NCBI RefSeq assembly: GCF_015864955.1
Contig: NZ_JADYWE010000001.1
Span: 1,054,001-1,118,000, forward strand
Length of the DNA stretch: 64,000 bases
Origin: Salinibacterium sp. NK8237
GTDB taxonomy: Bacteria; Actinomycetota; Actinomycetes; Actinomycetales; Microbacteriaceae
Direction: 5' to 3'
Shown: positions 25,860 through 34,903 of the stretch, one piece after another
Numbering within the stretch: position 1 is the stretch's first letter
How the letters are laid out: each line of letters begins with the position of its first letter
Position numbers and translations under genes: made by a program
The notes under the pieces: generated by a model
Told to the model about the DNA's origin: nothing
The model's database searches: none
The model's input: only the letters and a program-made list of their open reading frames with translations

Positions 25860-27010
25860 TTTCTATCTCCAGTTGCGTTGATTACGTCGGGATCAATCTC
25901 GGGAAGTCGAATGGTGAAGGTCGAGCCGTGGCCGAGTTGCGACCATACTCGGATGTCGCCGCCGTGGTTTTGCACGACGTGCTTAGCGATGCTGAGGCCA
26001 AGTCCACTGCCGCCCGTGTGCCTGCTGCGTGCAGGGTCACTGCGGTAAAAACGTTCGAAGACGCGGTCGAGCTCATCTTCGGGAATTCCCACGCCCTGAT
26101 CGGTTACCGAGATCTCTACGGCACCGTCGCGGTGACGAACCCCGATGCCCACTCGAGTGTTCTCTGGCGAGTATTGCACGGCATTCGAGATGAGGTTATC
26201 AAGGGCGAGCACAAGCAGCGTTTCATCACCGAAGGTCTCGAAACCGGTGAGTCCGCCGCTGGCGAGCGTCACTTTATTGAACTCGGCCACCGCACGGTTC
26301 TGGTCGATCGCAATCGAGACGACGGTGTCGATATCGACCAGTTCCGCCTCGGCAAGGCCATCAGCAGACTGGAGTCGCGAGAGTTCGATGATCTCTTGCG
26401 TGATGCGAGCAAGGCGGTGGGATTCCTTGGTGAGACGCTTTGCGAATCGCTTCACTTGATCTGGTTCATCCGAAGCACTGACGAGCGCTTCAGCAAGCAA
26501 ACCGACAGCGCCAATCGGAGTCTTCAGCTCGTGACTGATGTTGGCCACGAAGTCCCGACGTACCTCATCGAGGCGGTACGACTCGGTGCGATCCTCGGCC
26601 AACAGCAAAACGTATCGTGTGCCCAAGCGGGCAACACGAACAAAAAGATAAATGTTGGCATCACCGAAAGGACCGCGAGACAAGTGCACTTCTTGAGCGA
26701 TTGGCTCGCCGGTGCGACGAACTTGGTCGACATACTCCACAAGTTCCGGATGCACGAGAGCGTGGTTCCACACCAGACCGTACGTCAGCGCAGCGTGGGA
26801 GGCCTTCATGATGTTGTTGGAAGGATCGAGCACGATACCCGCGGATTCCAGCGCATCAATGACCTGATCGACACCATCCGGCACGGCAGAAGACACCACA
26901 TGGGCGGCCCGTTGACCACGCTTAGCCGCTGCGTAAATAATGAAAGACATACCTCCGCCAAGAAATACCCCGAAAGCGAGGGCGGCCGGCACGAGCCACG
27001 CAGAGTCCAT
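25856..27010 (-). CDS. senX3: SenX3-like phosphate sensor histidine kinase
   Basis: Membrane histidine kinase (384 residues from this start). One hydrophobic segment close to the N-terminus (about residues 3-26), a PAS-like domain (about 60-150), then the H-box ISHELKTPIGAV with the phosphorylated histidine, N-box DNLISNAVQYS, and G-boxes DQGVGIPEDEL and GGSGLGLSIA. I prefer the ATG at 27010 since TAATCT (27023-27018) would place transcription at the codon itself, a leaderless start; a GTG at 27043 is the alternative. It is divergent from phoU, with PHO-box-like repeats in the gap. Confidence 0.92.
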   Translation of the reverse strand: MDSAWLVPAALAFGVFLGGGMSFIIYAAAKRGQRAAHVVSSAVPDGVDQVIDALESAGIVLDPSNNIMKASHAALTYGLVWNHALVHPELVEYVDQVRRTGEPIAQEVHLSRGPFGDANIYLFVRVARLGTRYVLLLAEDRTESYRLDEVRRDFVANISHELKTPIGAVGLLAEALVSASDEPDQVKRFAKRLTKESHRLARITQEIIELSRLQSADGLAEAELVDIDTVVSIAIDQNRAVAEFNKVTLASGGLTGFETFGDETLLVLALDNLISNAVQYSPENTRVGIGVRHRDGAVEISVTDQGVGIPEDELDRVFERFYRSDPARSRHTGGSGLGLSIAKHVVQNHGGDIRVWSQLGHGSTFTIRLPEIDPDVINATGDRK

Positions 27011-27070
27011 AACCACTAGATTAGTTACATCTGAGGCGTTCACTTGCCGCGAGTTCGCGACCGGTGCTCA

Positions 27071-27114
27071 CTTCAGATAAAGTTCAGGCCGCCAACACCT
27101 GCTGTTAACCTGAC
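27071..27114 (+). promoter_or_regulatory. PHO-box-like array of four phased 11-bp units before phoU
   Basis: Consecutive 11-mers start at 27071 (CTTCAGATAAA), 27082 (GTTCAGGCCGC), 27093 (CAACACCTGCT) and 27104 (GTTAACCTGAC). The actinobacterial PhoP/RegX3 consensus is an 11-bp direct repeat of GTTCACC. The array lies between the divergent senX3 and phoU genes, where autoregulation is expected. Confidence 0.65.
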
Positions 27115-27177
27115 GCGGGCAGGGTGGCCTAAGCCGTGCGGGCTTCGTCATGCCCGTATCGAAGGGACGTAGATAGC

Positions 27178-27831
27178 GTGCGCGAAGTATTTCAACAAGA
27201 ACTACGCGAGGTACAAGATCGCCTCGTGGAAATTGCCAGCCTTGTGGCGGTGTCGATAGACAACGCCACAAAAGCATTCAATGAATCCGATGTATCACTA
27301 GCTGAAACAGTGATCGCAGACGATGACCAGATTGATGCGGCGGCAGCCGAACTCGACGAGCTCGCGATTAACATCCTCGCTCGCCAACAACCAGTCGCCC
27401 GCGACTTGAGGATTGTAGTGAGTGCCCTGCGCATCAGCGCTTCACTCGAGCGCATGGGTGACATGGCTGAGCACATCGCTCAGCTTGCGCGTTACCGCTT
27501 CCCCGACAAGGTTGTGCCTAAGTCACTGCGAGGAACCTTCGCAGAGCTCGGTGCACTCGATGTTGCGGTCGCCAACAAGCTGGTAGAGCTGCTCAAGCAT
27601 GAAGACGTGCGCGTTGCCGAAGAGATTCGCAACGACGACGACAAGATCGACGCGCTGCACTTGAGCGTGTTCGACAAGGTGCTCGGTGAAACCTGGAAGG
27701 GCGCTGCGGTCGATACCGTGGATGCCACTCTGGCGTCTCGCTACCACGAGCGCTTCGCAGACCATGCGGTCTCCATCGCCAAGAAGGTTCAGTACCTTGC
27801 TACCGGCGACTGGATTCCGGCAGACGACTAA
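27178..27831 (+). CDS. phoU: PhoU phosphate signalling protein
   Basis: A cytosolic all-helical protein (217 residues) that couples the Pst importer to the SenX3 kinase. Two three-helix PhoU repeats are seen, each with the metal-binding E/D-rich signature (VIADDDQIDAAAAELDE near 45; EIRNDDDKIDALHLSVFD near 145) and RISASLERMGDMAEHI between. GTG at 27178 (MREVFQQEL) follows GAAGGGA at 27161-27167; the longer frame lacks a ribosome site. Confidence 0.94.
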   Translation: MREVFQQELREVQDRLVEIASLVAVSIDNATKAFNESDVSLAETVIADDDQIDAAAAELDELAINILARQQPVARDLRIVVSALRISASLERMGDMAEHIAQLARYRFPDKVVPKSLRGTFAELGALDVAVANKLVELLKHEDVRVAEEIRNDDDKIDALHLSVFDKVLGETWKGAAVDTVDATLASRYHERFADHAVSIAKKVQYLATGDWIPADD

Positions 27832-27878
27832 ACCCGTCTCATCCTGTGAGCGGTAGTGACTCATTCGAGTTGCTACTA

Positions 27879-27922
27879 CGCAAGAAGCCCCGACGAGATT
27901 TCTCTCATCGGGGCTTCTTGCG
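27879..27922. terminator. Bidirectional terminator between phoU and gpmA
   Basis: Stem CGCAAGAAGCCCCGACGAG with its near-perfect complement (one mismatch), 6-nt loop, between two convergent genes. Confidence 0.85.
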
Positions 27923-27935
27923 TGTCAAGTATTGA

Positions 27936-28679
27936 CTACTTCTTGCCCTGTGATGCAACGGCAGCGGCACCGGCTGCAGCTGCTTCAGGGTCGAGGTAGT
28001 AGGCCGGCTTGATCGGCATGAAGTTGTCGTCGAGTTCGTAGACCAGCGGGATACCCGTGGGGATGTTGAGGCTCGCGATGTCGTCATCGGAGATGCCATC
28101 GAGGTGCTTCACGAGCGCGCGCAGCGAATTGCCGTGGGCGGTCACGAGCACGGTCTTGCCCGCAGCGAGATCTTTGGTGATGTCTGATTCCCAATAGGGC
28201 AACATGCGGTCGATGACGAGCTTGAGGCTCTCGGTGCGAGGAATTTCGCCGTCGATGCCGACGTAGCGGCGGTCGTGAACCTGGCTGTACTCGGCGTCGT
28301 CGTCGAGCGGGGGCGGCGGCACGTCAAAGCTGCGACGCCACGTCATGAACTTCTCTTCGCCAAACTCTTCGAGAGTCTGAGCTTTGTCCTTGCCCTGCAG
28401 CGCACCATAGTGGCGTTCGTTGAGTCGCCACGAACGCTTGACCGGAAGCCAGTCGAGGTCGGCAACCTGCAAAGCGATGTTTGCGGTGTGGATCGCACGC
28501 TTAAGCAGCGAGGTGTACTGAATGTCAGGCTGCTTCTCAAACGCGGCGATGAGCTCGCCCGCGCGGTTAGCTTCGGTGCGGCCTTGGTCGGTGAGCCCGA
28601 CATCCACCCATCCGGTGAAGAGGTTCTTTTGATTCCATTCGGAGTTGCCGTGGCGCAACAAAATCAGCGTGTGAGTCAT
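27936..28679 (-). CDS. gpmA: 2,3-bisphosphoglycerate-dependent phosphoglycerate mutase
   Basis: Glycolytic enzyme (247 residues) interconverting 3- and 2-phosphoglycerate. [20 protein letters not shown] carries the phosphorylated histidine near residue 10, [12 protein letters not shown] the second signature, and [16 protein letters not shown] the second catalytic histidine. Full family length. Convergent with phoU; the following ygfZ gene starts after 32 bp upstream on the same strand. Confidence 0.96.
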   Translation of the reverse strand: MTHTLILLRHGNSEWNQKNLFTGWVDVGLTDQGRTEANRAGELIAAFEKQPDIQYTSLLKRAIHTANIALQVADLDWLPVKRSWRLNERHYGALQGKDKAQTLEEFGEEKFMTWRRSFDVPPPPLDDDAEYSQVHDRRYVGIDGEIPRTESLKLVIDRMLPYWESDITKDLAAGKTVLVTAHGNSLRALVKHLDGISDDDIASLNIPTGIPLVYELDDNFMPIKPAYYLDPEAAAAGAAAVASQGKK

Positions 28680-28711
28680 ACCTCAAGAGTACCGAGAATG
28701 ACCGGATGCCG

Positions 28712-29785
28712 TTAGCCGCGAGTGACGGCTCCGAGCCGGGGCAGGCGCGGCACGTTGGCTTCGGCACCCGCGTCGGTGGGAACGATGACTTCTTGCGCTG
28801 CGGCAATCTCACCGATGTCGGAGGCAACAGCCAGAGTCTCTGCGGCATCCACTCCCCGCTTGATCACGGCGAGGGCGATGGGCCCCAACTCAAAGTGGCG
28901 AGCAGACGTAGTGACGCTGCCAACAGTTTTTTCGCCCAGTTTCACTTCGGCGCCCGGTTCGGGCAGTGCACCCTCCGAGCCATCGAGGTGCAGCATGACG
29001 AGGCGACGGGGTGGATGCCCGAGGTTGTGCACCTTGGCCACCGTCTCTTGCCCGCGGTAGCAGCCCTTGTTGAGGTGCACGGCGGAGCGCATCCAGTCGA
29101 GTTCGTGCGGGATGGTGCGGTCGTCAACTTCGGAGCTGAACCGTGGGCGCCATGCAGCGATACGGAGCGCGTCGAAGGCGAGTGACCCTGCAGCATCGAA
29201 CGCGCTGAGGTCGGCGTCAGCGGCGACGAGTGATTCGCGGTAGTTCCAGGTGGCAGCCGGGTGCGCATCAGTCTTTGAGTACTGGTGTCCGCCTCGAACA
29301 ACGCTCGCCCACGGGTCGATCCAGACCAGTGGGATGTCGCGCGAGAGGGCGGCGGGCACCTCAAGGGAGTCGCCAAAACTGCCGACCGTGATGAAGTCGT
29401 CGCTGCGGTCAGCAATTTCTACCCGCAGCATGAAGCGCATGCGGTCGAGCCAGGCGGCGAGCGCCTCTCGTTGCGAACTGTCTACAAGCAACCAGAGAGT
29501 TTCGCCATCGTCGACGAGACGCATGGCGTGCTCGACGCGGCCATTCGGGTTCAAGAGGAGTGTCTCGGCGCTCTCCCCCGGCTGCAGCCCTGTCAGAGCT
29601 TGAGTTGTGAGCGAGTCGAGCCACGTGAGCCGGTCGGGGCCGGTGATCGTGATGACAGCGCGGTCAGCAAGCTCGACCACGGAGCGGCCCTCAATAAGAG
29701 TGCGCTGTTCACCGAAAGGATTACCGTAGTGCTCGGGAGGGCTACCGACGGCACCGGGCCGGGCTGCGAAAGAATTATTCGACAC
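28712..29785 (-). CDS. ygfZ: YgfZ/GcvT-like folate-binding protein
   Basis: A GcvT-fold protein (357 residues) of the YgfZ/CAF17 family that helps Fe-S enzyme maintenance with tetrahydrofolate. The signature KGCYRGQET, with its conserved cysteine, is present at about residue 245; ITGPDRLTWLDSLTTQ near the start is also typical. I use the GTG at 29785 (MSNNSF), with AGGAAGA 7 bp before it, rather than a start 90 bp upstream inside the previous gene. The start overlaps the end of the nitrobindin-like gene by 11 bp, so translation is coupled. Confidence 0.92.
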   Translation of the reverse strand: MSNNSFAARPGAVGSPPEHYGNPFGEQRTLIEGRSVVELADRAVITITGPDRLTWLDSLTTQALTGLQPGESAETLLLNPNGRVEHAMRLVDDGETLWLLVDSSQREALAAWLDRMRFMLRVEIADRSDDFITVGSFGDSLEVPAALSRDIPLVWIDPWASVVRGGHQYSKTDAHPAATWNYRESLVAADADLSAFDAAGSLAFDALRIAAWRPRFSSEVDDRTIPHELDWMRSAVHLNKGCYRGQETVAKVHNLGHPPRRLVMLHLDGSEGALPEPGAEVKLGEKTVGSVTTSARHFELGPIALAVIKRGVDAAETLAVASDIGEIAAAQEVIVPTDAGAEANVPRLPRLGAVTRG

Positions 29786-30371
29786 GAGCAAGTCTTCCTG
29801 ATGCGTGGGTACGGAGGTCTTGGCCGAGAGCGGCAATATCCCATGCCCACAGCAAGTGGCCTTCGACGAGTCCATACATGCGCGTAGCCGCGGTGTACGC
29901 TTTGGCGCTTTCCGTACGCATGACAGCGTCGGTAGCTAGATCGATGCGTGGCCCCTTGACCTCGCCGATATAAAACTCATTGATGCCACCCGGATGCACG
30001 ATCGAGACTTCGATCTCAAAGCCTCCGTCGGCAGTGCGCAGCGTTTCGACCTCGTCGGCTGTGCCGTAGGGACGTTCTCCGATTGCCGGCAGCAGGCCGG
30101 GACCGGGGTCTCCCTCAGTGGCGGGACGGCGAAGACGCCAGTACCCGGTTTCGGTCACGTGCGGAGTCTTGTTGTCGTCAAGCAACCACGTGTACGAGTT
30201 GTAGTTGAGGTGAGGAAGGCCGTCGTGAGTGAAGCTGATGCGCTGTCCGAACTCGACACTGCGCGATTCGTCGCCAACTTTATAGTCGACAATGCCAGTG
30301 CCCTCCCAGAGGCCAACGAGCCACGAAAGTGGCGCGAGTTCGGCAGGTCCGGAGGTGTCTAGCTCAATCAC
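29775..30371 (-). CDS. Nitrobindin-like FABP-family heme-binding beta-barrel protein
   Basis: A 198-residue ten-stranded barrel protein of the nitrobindin (THAP4/DUF1794) family, binding heme and handling nitric oxide or peroxynitrite in known members. The entry motif LVGLWEGTG (GxWxGxG, about residues 19-27) is present, with YWRLRRP and the C-terminal barrel strands. The ATG at 30371 is family-typical. It sits in a minus-strand group with small membrane proteins upstream and ygfZ downstream, a common actinobacterial order. Confidence 0.9.
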   Translation of the reverse strand: MIELDTSGPAELAPLSWLVGLWEGTGIVDYKVGDESRSVEFGQRISFTHDGLPHLNYNSYTWLLDDNKTPHVTETGYWRLRRPATEGDPGPGLLPAIGERPYGTADEVETLRTADGGFEIEVSIVHPGGINEFYIGEVKGPRIDLATDAVMRTESAKAYTAATRMYGLVEGHLLWAWDIAALGQDLRTHASGRLARVE

Positions 30372-30383
30372 GATTCGGCGCGG

Positions 30384-30494
30384 TTAGCGCTGGCCGCGAA
30401 AGAGGTTGAAGACAACGACAACCGACACGTAGCCGATTGACAGCGTCGCGAGACCGAGAAGGCCAACAAAGAAGAGCTCAAGTGCGAGAAGCAT
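30384..30494 (-). CDS. 36-residue single-helix membrane protein
   Basis: An open frame MLLALELFFVGLLGLATLSI, continuing for 16 residues to FRGQR, with AGGA 7 bp before the ATG at 30494. It is almost entirely one transmembrane helix with a basic cytoplasmic end. It lies 12 bp before the nitrobindin-like gene on the same strand, so an operon is likely. Function unknown; coding is inferred from ribosome site, spacing and amino-acid pattern. Confidence 0.6.
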   Translation of the reverse strand: MLLALELFFVGLLGLATLSIGYVSVVVVFNLFRGQR

Positions 30495-30527
30495 GTACTA
30501 ATCCTATCTCTCTGCGACCGAGCCGCA

Positions 30528-30782
30528 CTAAATCAGAGCGAAAATCGCGGTAGCGGCCGCAACGATGAAGAGCGCACCGACCATGCTCGCAGTGGCGCGC
30601 GCGACGAATCCCTCTTTGCGGTGAATTATCAACTGAATAACGAAAGTAAGAATCACGCAGGCAGCCAACACGATTGCCAGCCAGGTGATTCGAAGCTCAG
30701 ACGGCTCGAAGACACCAATAATGACGGCACCGATCAGGCTTAACGCCCATACGGGCACGACGCTCCATTTTTGCCAAGTCAT
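30528..30782 (-). CDS. Small membrane protein with three hydrophobic segments, unknown
   Basis: An 84-residue protein with hydrophobic stretches at about residues 7-25, 33-50 and 63-83 and a short loop IHRKEGFVARA between the last two. The ATG at 30782 follows GGGGGC; the longer frame would add a non-hydrophobic leader overlapping the divergent promoter region. I do not recognise a family with confidence. It appears to begin the minus-strand group that includes the 36-residue protein and the nitrobindin-like gene. Confidence 0.7.
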   Translation of the reverse strand: MTWQKWSVVPVWALSLIGAVIIGVFEPSELRITWLAIVLAACVILTFVIQLIIHRKEGFVARATASMVGALFIVAAATAIFALI

Positions 30783-30877
30783 GCCCCCATCGTAACGATG
30801 AATGCGCTGAAGTCGGCCGCCGTCAGCCGGGAGCGCGCACACACGGTAGAATTCCTTTCACGCAGTGGGGAGGCCAT

Positions 30878-31609
30878 ATGGCACACATCTTGATGCTTAG
30901 CTCTGCGCCCGACGTTGAGCCGCTCCCAGCCCTGGGATTACTCAGCCATACGGTGGAGGTAGTCGTTGCTGCGCCCGCAACACTTGTTGCTGCGCCGACG
31001 ACAGACCTGATCATGGTCGACGCGACCACCAATCTTGCCGCAGCCAAAGGGCTGTGTAGCGTGCTCAATTCCAGCGGAATCACGGTTCCCCTGTTTGTCG
31101 TTGTCACTGATGGAGGCCTCGCGGCTGTCAATCACCAGTGGCACATCGACGATTTCCTCGTTTCAGGCGCTGGACCGGCCGAAGTGGATGCCCGCATCCG
31201 TTTGGCACTAGCGCGCCGCGAAGGTGAGAGTTCCGCTTCAAAGATTCGAGCATCTGGAATCGTCATCGACGAAGCCAGCTACTCGGCAAAGGCGCGTGAC
31301 CGCTCTCTCGACCTCACTTTCAAGGAGTTCGAGCTGCTGCGTTTCTTGGCCTCGCACCCCTCTCACGTCTTCACTCGCGAACAGCTCTTGAGCGAAGTGT
31401 GGGGTTACGACTACTTCGGTGGCACCCGCACGGTCGACGTGCACGTGCGTCGCTTGCGGGCCAAGCTCGGCGATCTCGAGTCGCTTATTGGAACCGTTCG
31501 CAACGTCGGCTACTGCTTCAATATCGCTGAAGAGACCGAGAAAGAACCCGCAGCTGCCGCGGTCACCGCCACCGTAGCGGACCTTGGTCAGCAAAGTATC
31601 GCTGTCTAG
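30878..31609 (+). CDS. GlnR-like orphan response regulator
   Basis: An OmpR-family DNA-binding protein (243 residues). The N-terminal receiver-like domain (1-115) is degenerate: the paired acidic residues and the conserved lysine of a true receiver are missing, as in actinobacterial GlnR. The winged helix (about 135-220) is strong: [55 protein letters not shown]. GlnR governs nitrogen metabolism; in mycobacteria it too lies close to phosphate-transport genes. GGGGAGG precedes the ATG and TAGAAT (30847-30852) may be the -10. Confidence 0.82.
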   Translation: MAHILMLSSAPDVEPLPALGLLSHTVEVVVAAPATLVAAPTTDLIMVDATTNLAAAKGLCSVLNSSGITVPLFVVVTDGGLAAVNHQWHIDDFLVSGAGPAEVDARIRLALARREGESSASKIRASGIVIDEASYSAKARDRSLDLTFKEFELLRFLASHPSHVFTREQLLSEVWGYDYFGGTRTVDVHVRRLRAKLGDLESLIGTVRNVGYCFNIAEETEKEPAAAAVTATVADLGQQSIAV

Positions 31610-31644
31610 CAAACCGCTATCAACTGCCTCCCAGTGTGGGCGGA

Positions 31645-31666
31645 GTTAATCAGTTGTTCATCACTC
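31645..31666 (+). promoter_or_regulatory. PHO-box-like repeat before ppk
   Basis: Two adjacent 11-mers, GTTAATCAGTT (31645-31655) and GTTCATCACTC (31656-31666), 17 bp before the ppk ATG, in the form of a PhoP/RegX3 direct repeat. Confidence 0.5.
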
Positions 31667-31683
31667 AGTGGCAGGATGAGGGG

Positions 31684-33864
31684 ATGGACAACGAGACCGC
31701 TATCGTCGACCCGAGCTCTGCAACGGACTCGCTTGACGAGTACGACAATGACGAGTCGTCGAGTGTTGATGATGGAACGCTGATTTTTGATCGCTACCTT
31801 GATCGGGAATTGAGCTGGCTTGCCTTCAACCAGCGCGTGCTTGAGCTTGCCGAAGACGAATCTCTGCCGCTGCTGGAACGCGCCAACTTCCTAGCGATCT
31901 TCGCCAGCAACCTCGATGAATTCTTCATGGTGCGCGTTGCTGGCCTCAAGCGCCGCATCGACACCGGACTTGCTGTTCCCACCAACACGGGGCGGGCACC
32001 GGCAGAAGTGCTCGAAGAACTCAGCGCTGCTGCCCACGCGCTGCAAGAACGTCACGCCGCCGAGTTCCGCAACAGTGTGAAGCCCGCTCTGGATTCCGAG
32101 GGCATCCACATTGAGACCTGGGCCGACCTCGGCCCGGAAGACCGCGAGCGCGTCCACGACATCTTCTCTAATCAGATTTTCCCGGTGCTGATGCCACTGG
32201 CGGTCGACCCCGCTCATCCGTTCCCTTACATTTCTGGCCTCTCGCTCAATCTGTCGATTCGAGTGCGTAACCCGAAGACCCGAAAGGAAGAGTTCGCGCG
32301 CCTGAAGGTGCCGAGCGTTCTGCCTCGCTTCATCCAGCTTCCGGATGACGGCAGTGACCAGCTGCGCTACATCCCGCTCGAAGATTTGATCTCCAACCAC
32401 TTGGGCGCGCTGTTTCCGGGAATGGAGATTCTGGCGCACCACGAGTTCCGCGTTACCCGCAACGAAGACGTCAACGTCGACGAAGATGAGTCGGAAAACC
32501 TCATCAAGTCGTTAGAAAAGCAGATCCTCAACCGCCGCTTCGGGCCACCCATCCGTCTGGAAATCACCGACGACATGGATGACGTCACCCTCGGTCTTCT
32601 CGTGCGCGAGCTCAAGATCACCGAGCAAGAGGTATATCGCCTGCCGGCACCACTGAACCTCAGTGGGCTGTTCCAGCTTGCCGGGATCGACCGCCCGCGG
32701 CTGAAGTACCCGCGGCACGTGCCGATTACGAGTCCCAGCCTCATGCCGACCGAAGGCAACGAGCGCGCCGATATTTTCCGTGCGATTGCCCGCAAGGACA
32801 TCCTGCTGCACCACCCCTACGAATCGTTCTCCACGAGCGTTCAGGCATTTCTGGAGCAGGCCGCCGCTGACCCACACGTGTTGGCTATCAAACAAACCTT
32901 GTACCGCACCAGCGGAGATAGCCCCATCGTCGAAGCGCTCATCGATGCTGCTGAAGCAGGCAAAGCAGTGCTCGCGCTTGTCGAAATCAAGGCTCGGTTT
33001 GATGAGACCGCGAACATCTCGTGGGCCCGCAAGCTCGAGAAGGCCGGCGTGCACGTCGTCTACGGGCTCGTCGGGCTCAAGACCCACTGCAAGCTCGCGC
33101 TCGTGGTTCGCCAAGAAGAGGGCAAGCTTCGCCACTACGCTCACATCGGCACGGGAAACTACAACCCAAAGACCAGCCGCCTCTATGAAGACCTCGGGCT
33201 GCTGACCGCCGATGATCAAGTCGGAAAAGACCTCACGAGACTCTTCAACGAGCTCTCTGGCTATGCCATCGAGAAAAAATTCAAGCGACTCTTGGTGGCT
33301 CCGCGCCATCTGCGCAAGGGCCTTATTAAGCAGATTGAGAACGAAGCTGCCAATGCCCGCGAGGGTCTGCCTTCGGGTATCCGGATCAAACTGAACTCAA
33401 TGGTGGATGAGGCGATCATCGACTCGCTCTACCGTGCGAGCAACGCCGGGGTTCCGATCGACATCGTGGTGCGGGGAATTTGCTCCCTACGGGCCGGAGT
33501 TCCCGGCCTCAGCGAGAACATTCGCGTGCGCTCGGTCCTCGGTCGCTACTTAGAGCACTCGCGAGTATTTGCGTTCCACAACAGCGGAGACCCTCAGGTG
33601 TACATCGGCAGTTCTGACATGATGCACCGCAACCTCGACCGACGCGTCGAGGCCCTCGTGCGCATCGTCGAACCCGATCACATCGAGGAACTTGAGTACA
33701 TGTTCGACCTTGCCGTCGACGAGAATACGTCGTCCTGGTGGCTCGATGCGGCGGGCGATTGGGTGCGCCACGGCCGTTCGGAGACCGGTGAACCCCTCAA
33801 CGACATGCAGAATGTTCTTATGAAGCGAATAACGCAGCGCAAACGAGGCGGGTCTCGCCGGTGA
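31684..33864 (+). CDS. ppk: Polyphosphate kinase 1
   Basis: Membrane-associated enzyme (726 residues) making polyphosphate from ATP. An acidic N-terminal extension (about 40 residues) precedes the N domain ([37 protein letters not shown]), the head domain, and two phospholipase D-like catalytic domains with [11 protein letters not shown] and [19 protein letters not shown] (autophosphorylated histidine) and the second RRVEAL region. I chose the ATG at 31684 (MDNETA), preceded by AGGA at 31674-31677. The next gene overlaps by 4 bp. A PHO-box-like repeat lies upstream. Confidence 0.95.
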   Translation: MDNETAIVDPSSATDSLDEYDNDESSSVDDGTLIFDRYLDRELSWLAFNQRVLELAEDESLPLLERANFLAIFASNLDEFFMVRVAGLKRRIDTGLAVPTNTGRAPAEVLEELSAAAHALQERHAAEFRNSVKPALDSEGIHIETWADLGPEDRERVHDIFSNQIFPVLMPLAVDPAHPFPYISGLSLNLSIRVRNPKTRKEEFARLKVPSVLPRFIQLPDDGSDQLRYIPLEDLISNHLGALFPGMEILAHHEFRVTRNEDVNVDEDESENLIKSLEKQILNRRFGPPIRLEITDDMDDVTLGLLVRELKITEQEVYRLPAPLNLSGLFQLAGIDRPRLKYPRHVPITSPSLMPTEGNERADIFRAIARKDILLHHPYESFSTSVQAFLEQAAADPHVLAIKQTLYRTSGDSPIVEALIDAAEAGKAVLALVEIKARFDETANISWARKLEKAGVHVVYGLVGLKTHCKLALVVRQEEGKLRHYAHIGTGNYNPKTSRLYEDLGLLTADDQVGKDLTRLFNELSGYAIEKKFKRLLVAPRHLRKGLIKQIENEAANAREGLPSGIRIKLNSMVDEAIIDSLYRASNAGVPIDIVVRGICSLRAGVPGLSENIRVRSVLGRYLEHSRVFAFHNSGDPQVYIGSSDMMHRNLDRRVEALVRIVEPDHIEELEYMFDLAVDENTSSWWLDAAGDWVRHGRSETGEPLNDMQNVLMKRITQRKRGGSRR

Positions 33865-34799
33865 GCGCCGCGAACACTCCGGTCCTCGCCGCAGGCATAG
33901 TCTGCTGGCGCGTCGTCGACGGCAAACCGCGGGTGCTGCTCGTGCATCGCACCGTTCACAAGGACGTCTCGTTGCCCAAGGGCAAGCTCGACCCTGGCGA
34001 GATGTTGCCAGAAACGGCAGTGCGCGAGATTCTCGAAGAGACCGGGTTGAGCGTCAACCTTGGGGTACCGCTCGGCAGTGTGCACTACACGCTTGCCAAC
34101 GGCCGCGATAAGTACGTGCACTACTGGTCAGCCGAAGTGAACGACCACACCCTCGAGGTCGCCAAGTTCACCCCCAACGGTGAGATCTCCTCGCTCGAAT
34201 GGTTGCCGCTCGCTAAGGCCCGCAAGAAGGTCAGTTACACGCACGACATCGATATTCTCGACCGCTTTGCTGCCGTCTACGACGCCGGTAACGCGCGAAC
34301 CTTCGCGATGATCGCCGTTCGTCACGGCAAGGCCGTGCCAGGAGAAACCTGGGACGGACCGGATGCCACTCGCCCGCTCATGCACCGCGGAACAGACCAA
34401 GCCGCCACCATCGCCGGCAGCATCGCGGCGTTCGCGCCCGACCGCATCCTGAGCAGTACCGCAGCGCGCTGTCTCGCGACGATCGCGCCGCTCGCAGAGC
34501 GCACCGAACTCGAAATCAAAGCTACCGATGATCTCAGCCAGGACTCGTACACGAGCAACGGCAAAGCGATCACCGCGCTGGTCGCCAAGCGGCTCAAGAA
34601 GCAGAAAACGGCGGTGCTGTGTAGCCACGGCCCGGTCTTGCCGCAGATTGTGAGCGCCCTCGCGGAGGCCGGCCATGCCAAGCCCGACTCGCAGTTGCGC
34701 GCAGCGGCCCTGCTTAACACCGGCGACTTCTCGGTGCTGCACTTTGCCCGCGATGCCAAGAAACCACGCCTCGTCGCAGTGGAGACTCACGAGTCCTAG
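33861..34799 (+). CDS. NUDIX hydrolase fused to a SixA-type histidine phosphatase (MutT1-like)
   Basis: A 312-residue two-domain protein. The NUDIX domain (1-140) has the box [23 protein letters not shown] in part (GX5EX7REUXEEXGU form), hydrolysing nucleoside diphosphate linkages; the C-terminal domain (from about 150) is a histidine phosphatase with [11 protein letters not shown]. Mycobacterial MutT1 has this fusion and also lies next to ppk; it removes 8-oxo-dGTP and diadenosine polyphosphates. The GTGA overlap with ppk suggests translational coupling. Confidence 0.92.
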   Translation: MSAANTPVLAAGIVCWRVVDGKPRVLLVHRTVHKDVSLPKGKLDPGEMLPETAVREILEETGLSVNLGVPLGSVHYTLANGRDKYVHYWSAEVNDHTLEVAKFTPNGEISSLEWLPLAKARKKVSYTHDIDILDRFAAVYDAGNARTFAMIAVRHGKAVPGETWDGPDATRPLMHRGTDQAATIAGSIAAFAPDRILSSTAARCLATIAPLAERTELEIKATDDLSQDSYTSNGKAITALVAKRLKKQKTAVLCSHGPVLPQIVSALAEAGHAKPDSQLRAAALLNTGDFSVLHFARDAKKPRLVAVETHES

Positions 34800-34830
34800 A
34801 CCTGGTCGAGACAGCTCTAGGCGCCAGCGA

Positions 34831-34848
34831 GGTAGCCGGGCGGTGAAT
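34831..34848 (-). promoter_or_regulatory. Reversed PHO-box-like repeat before the first pstS
   Basis: On the minus strand ATTCACC (34848-34842) and GGCTACC (34837-34831) are spaced 11 bp. The orientation is opposite to the gene, so this is weaker than the other sites. Confidence 0.35.
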
Positions 34849-34862
34849 TCCTTAGGAATTCG

Positions 34863-34892
34863 CGAGAGAATGACGTGCACGTCATTTTCTCG
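34863..34892. promoter_or_regulatory. 14-bp inverted repeat directly before the pstS ribosome site
   Basis: CGAGAGAATGACGT / ACGTCATTTTCTCG with one G.U pair forms a hairpin ending just before GAAGGGA. A second palindrome GAATTCC-TTA-GGAATTC lies at 34845-34861. It may be a terminator of the ppk-mutT1 mRNA, an mRNA stabiliser or an operator. Confidence 0.5.
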
Positions 34893-34903
34893 AAGGGACC
34901 CCA

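Noticed and set aside
25811..27019. A 402-residue plus-strand frame opposite senX3
   Set aside because: Antisense to clear histidine-kinase motifs; composition is not protein-like.
34845..34861. GAATTCC-TTA-GGAATTC as a recombination core site
   Set aside because: It is an isolated palindrome in a normal intergenic region before pstS, with no recombinase or mobile gene; a regulatory or RNA role is simpler.
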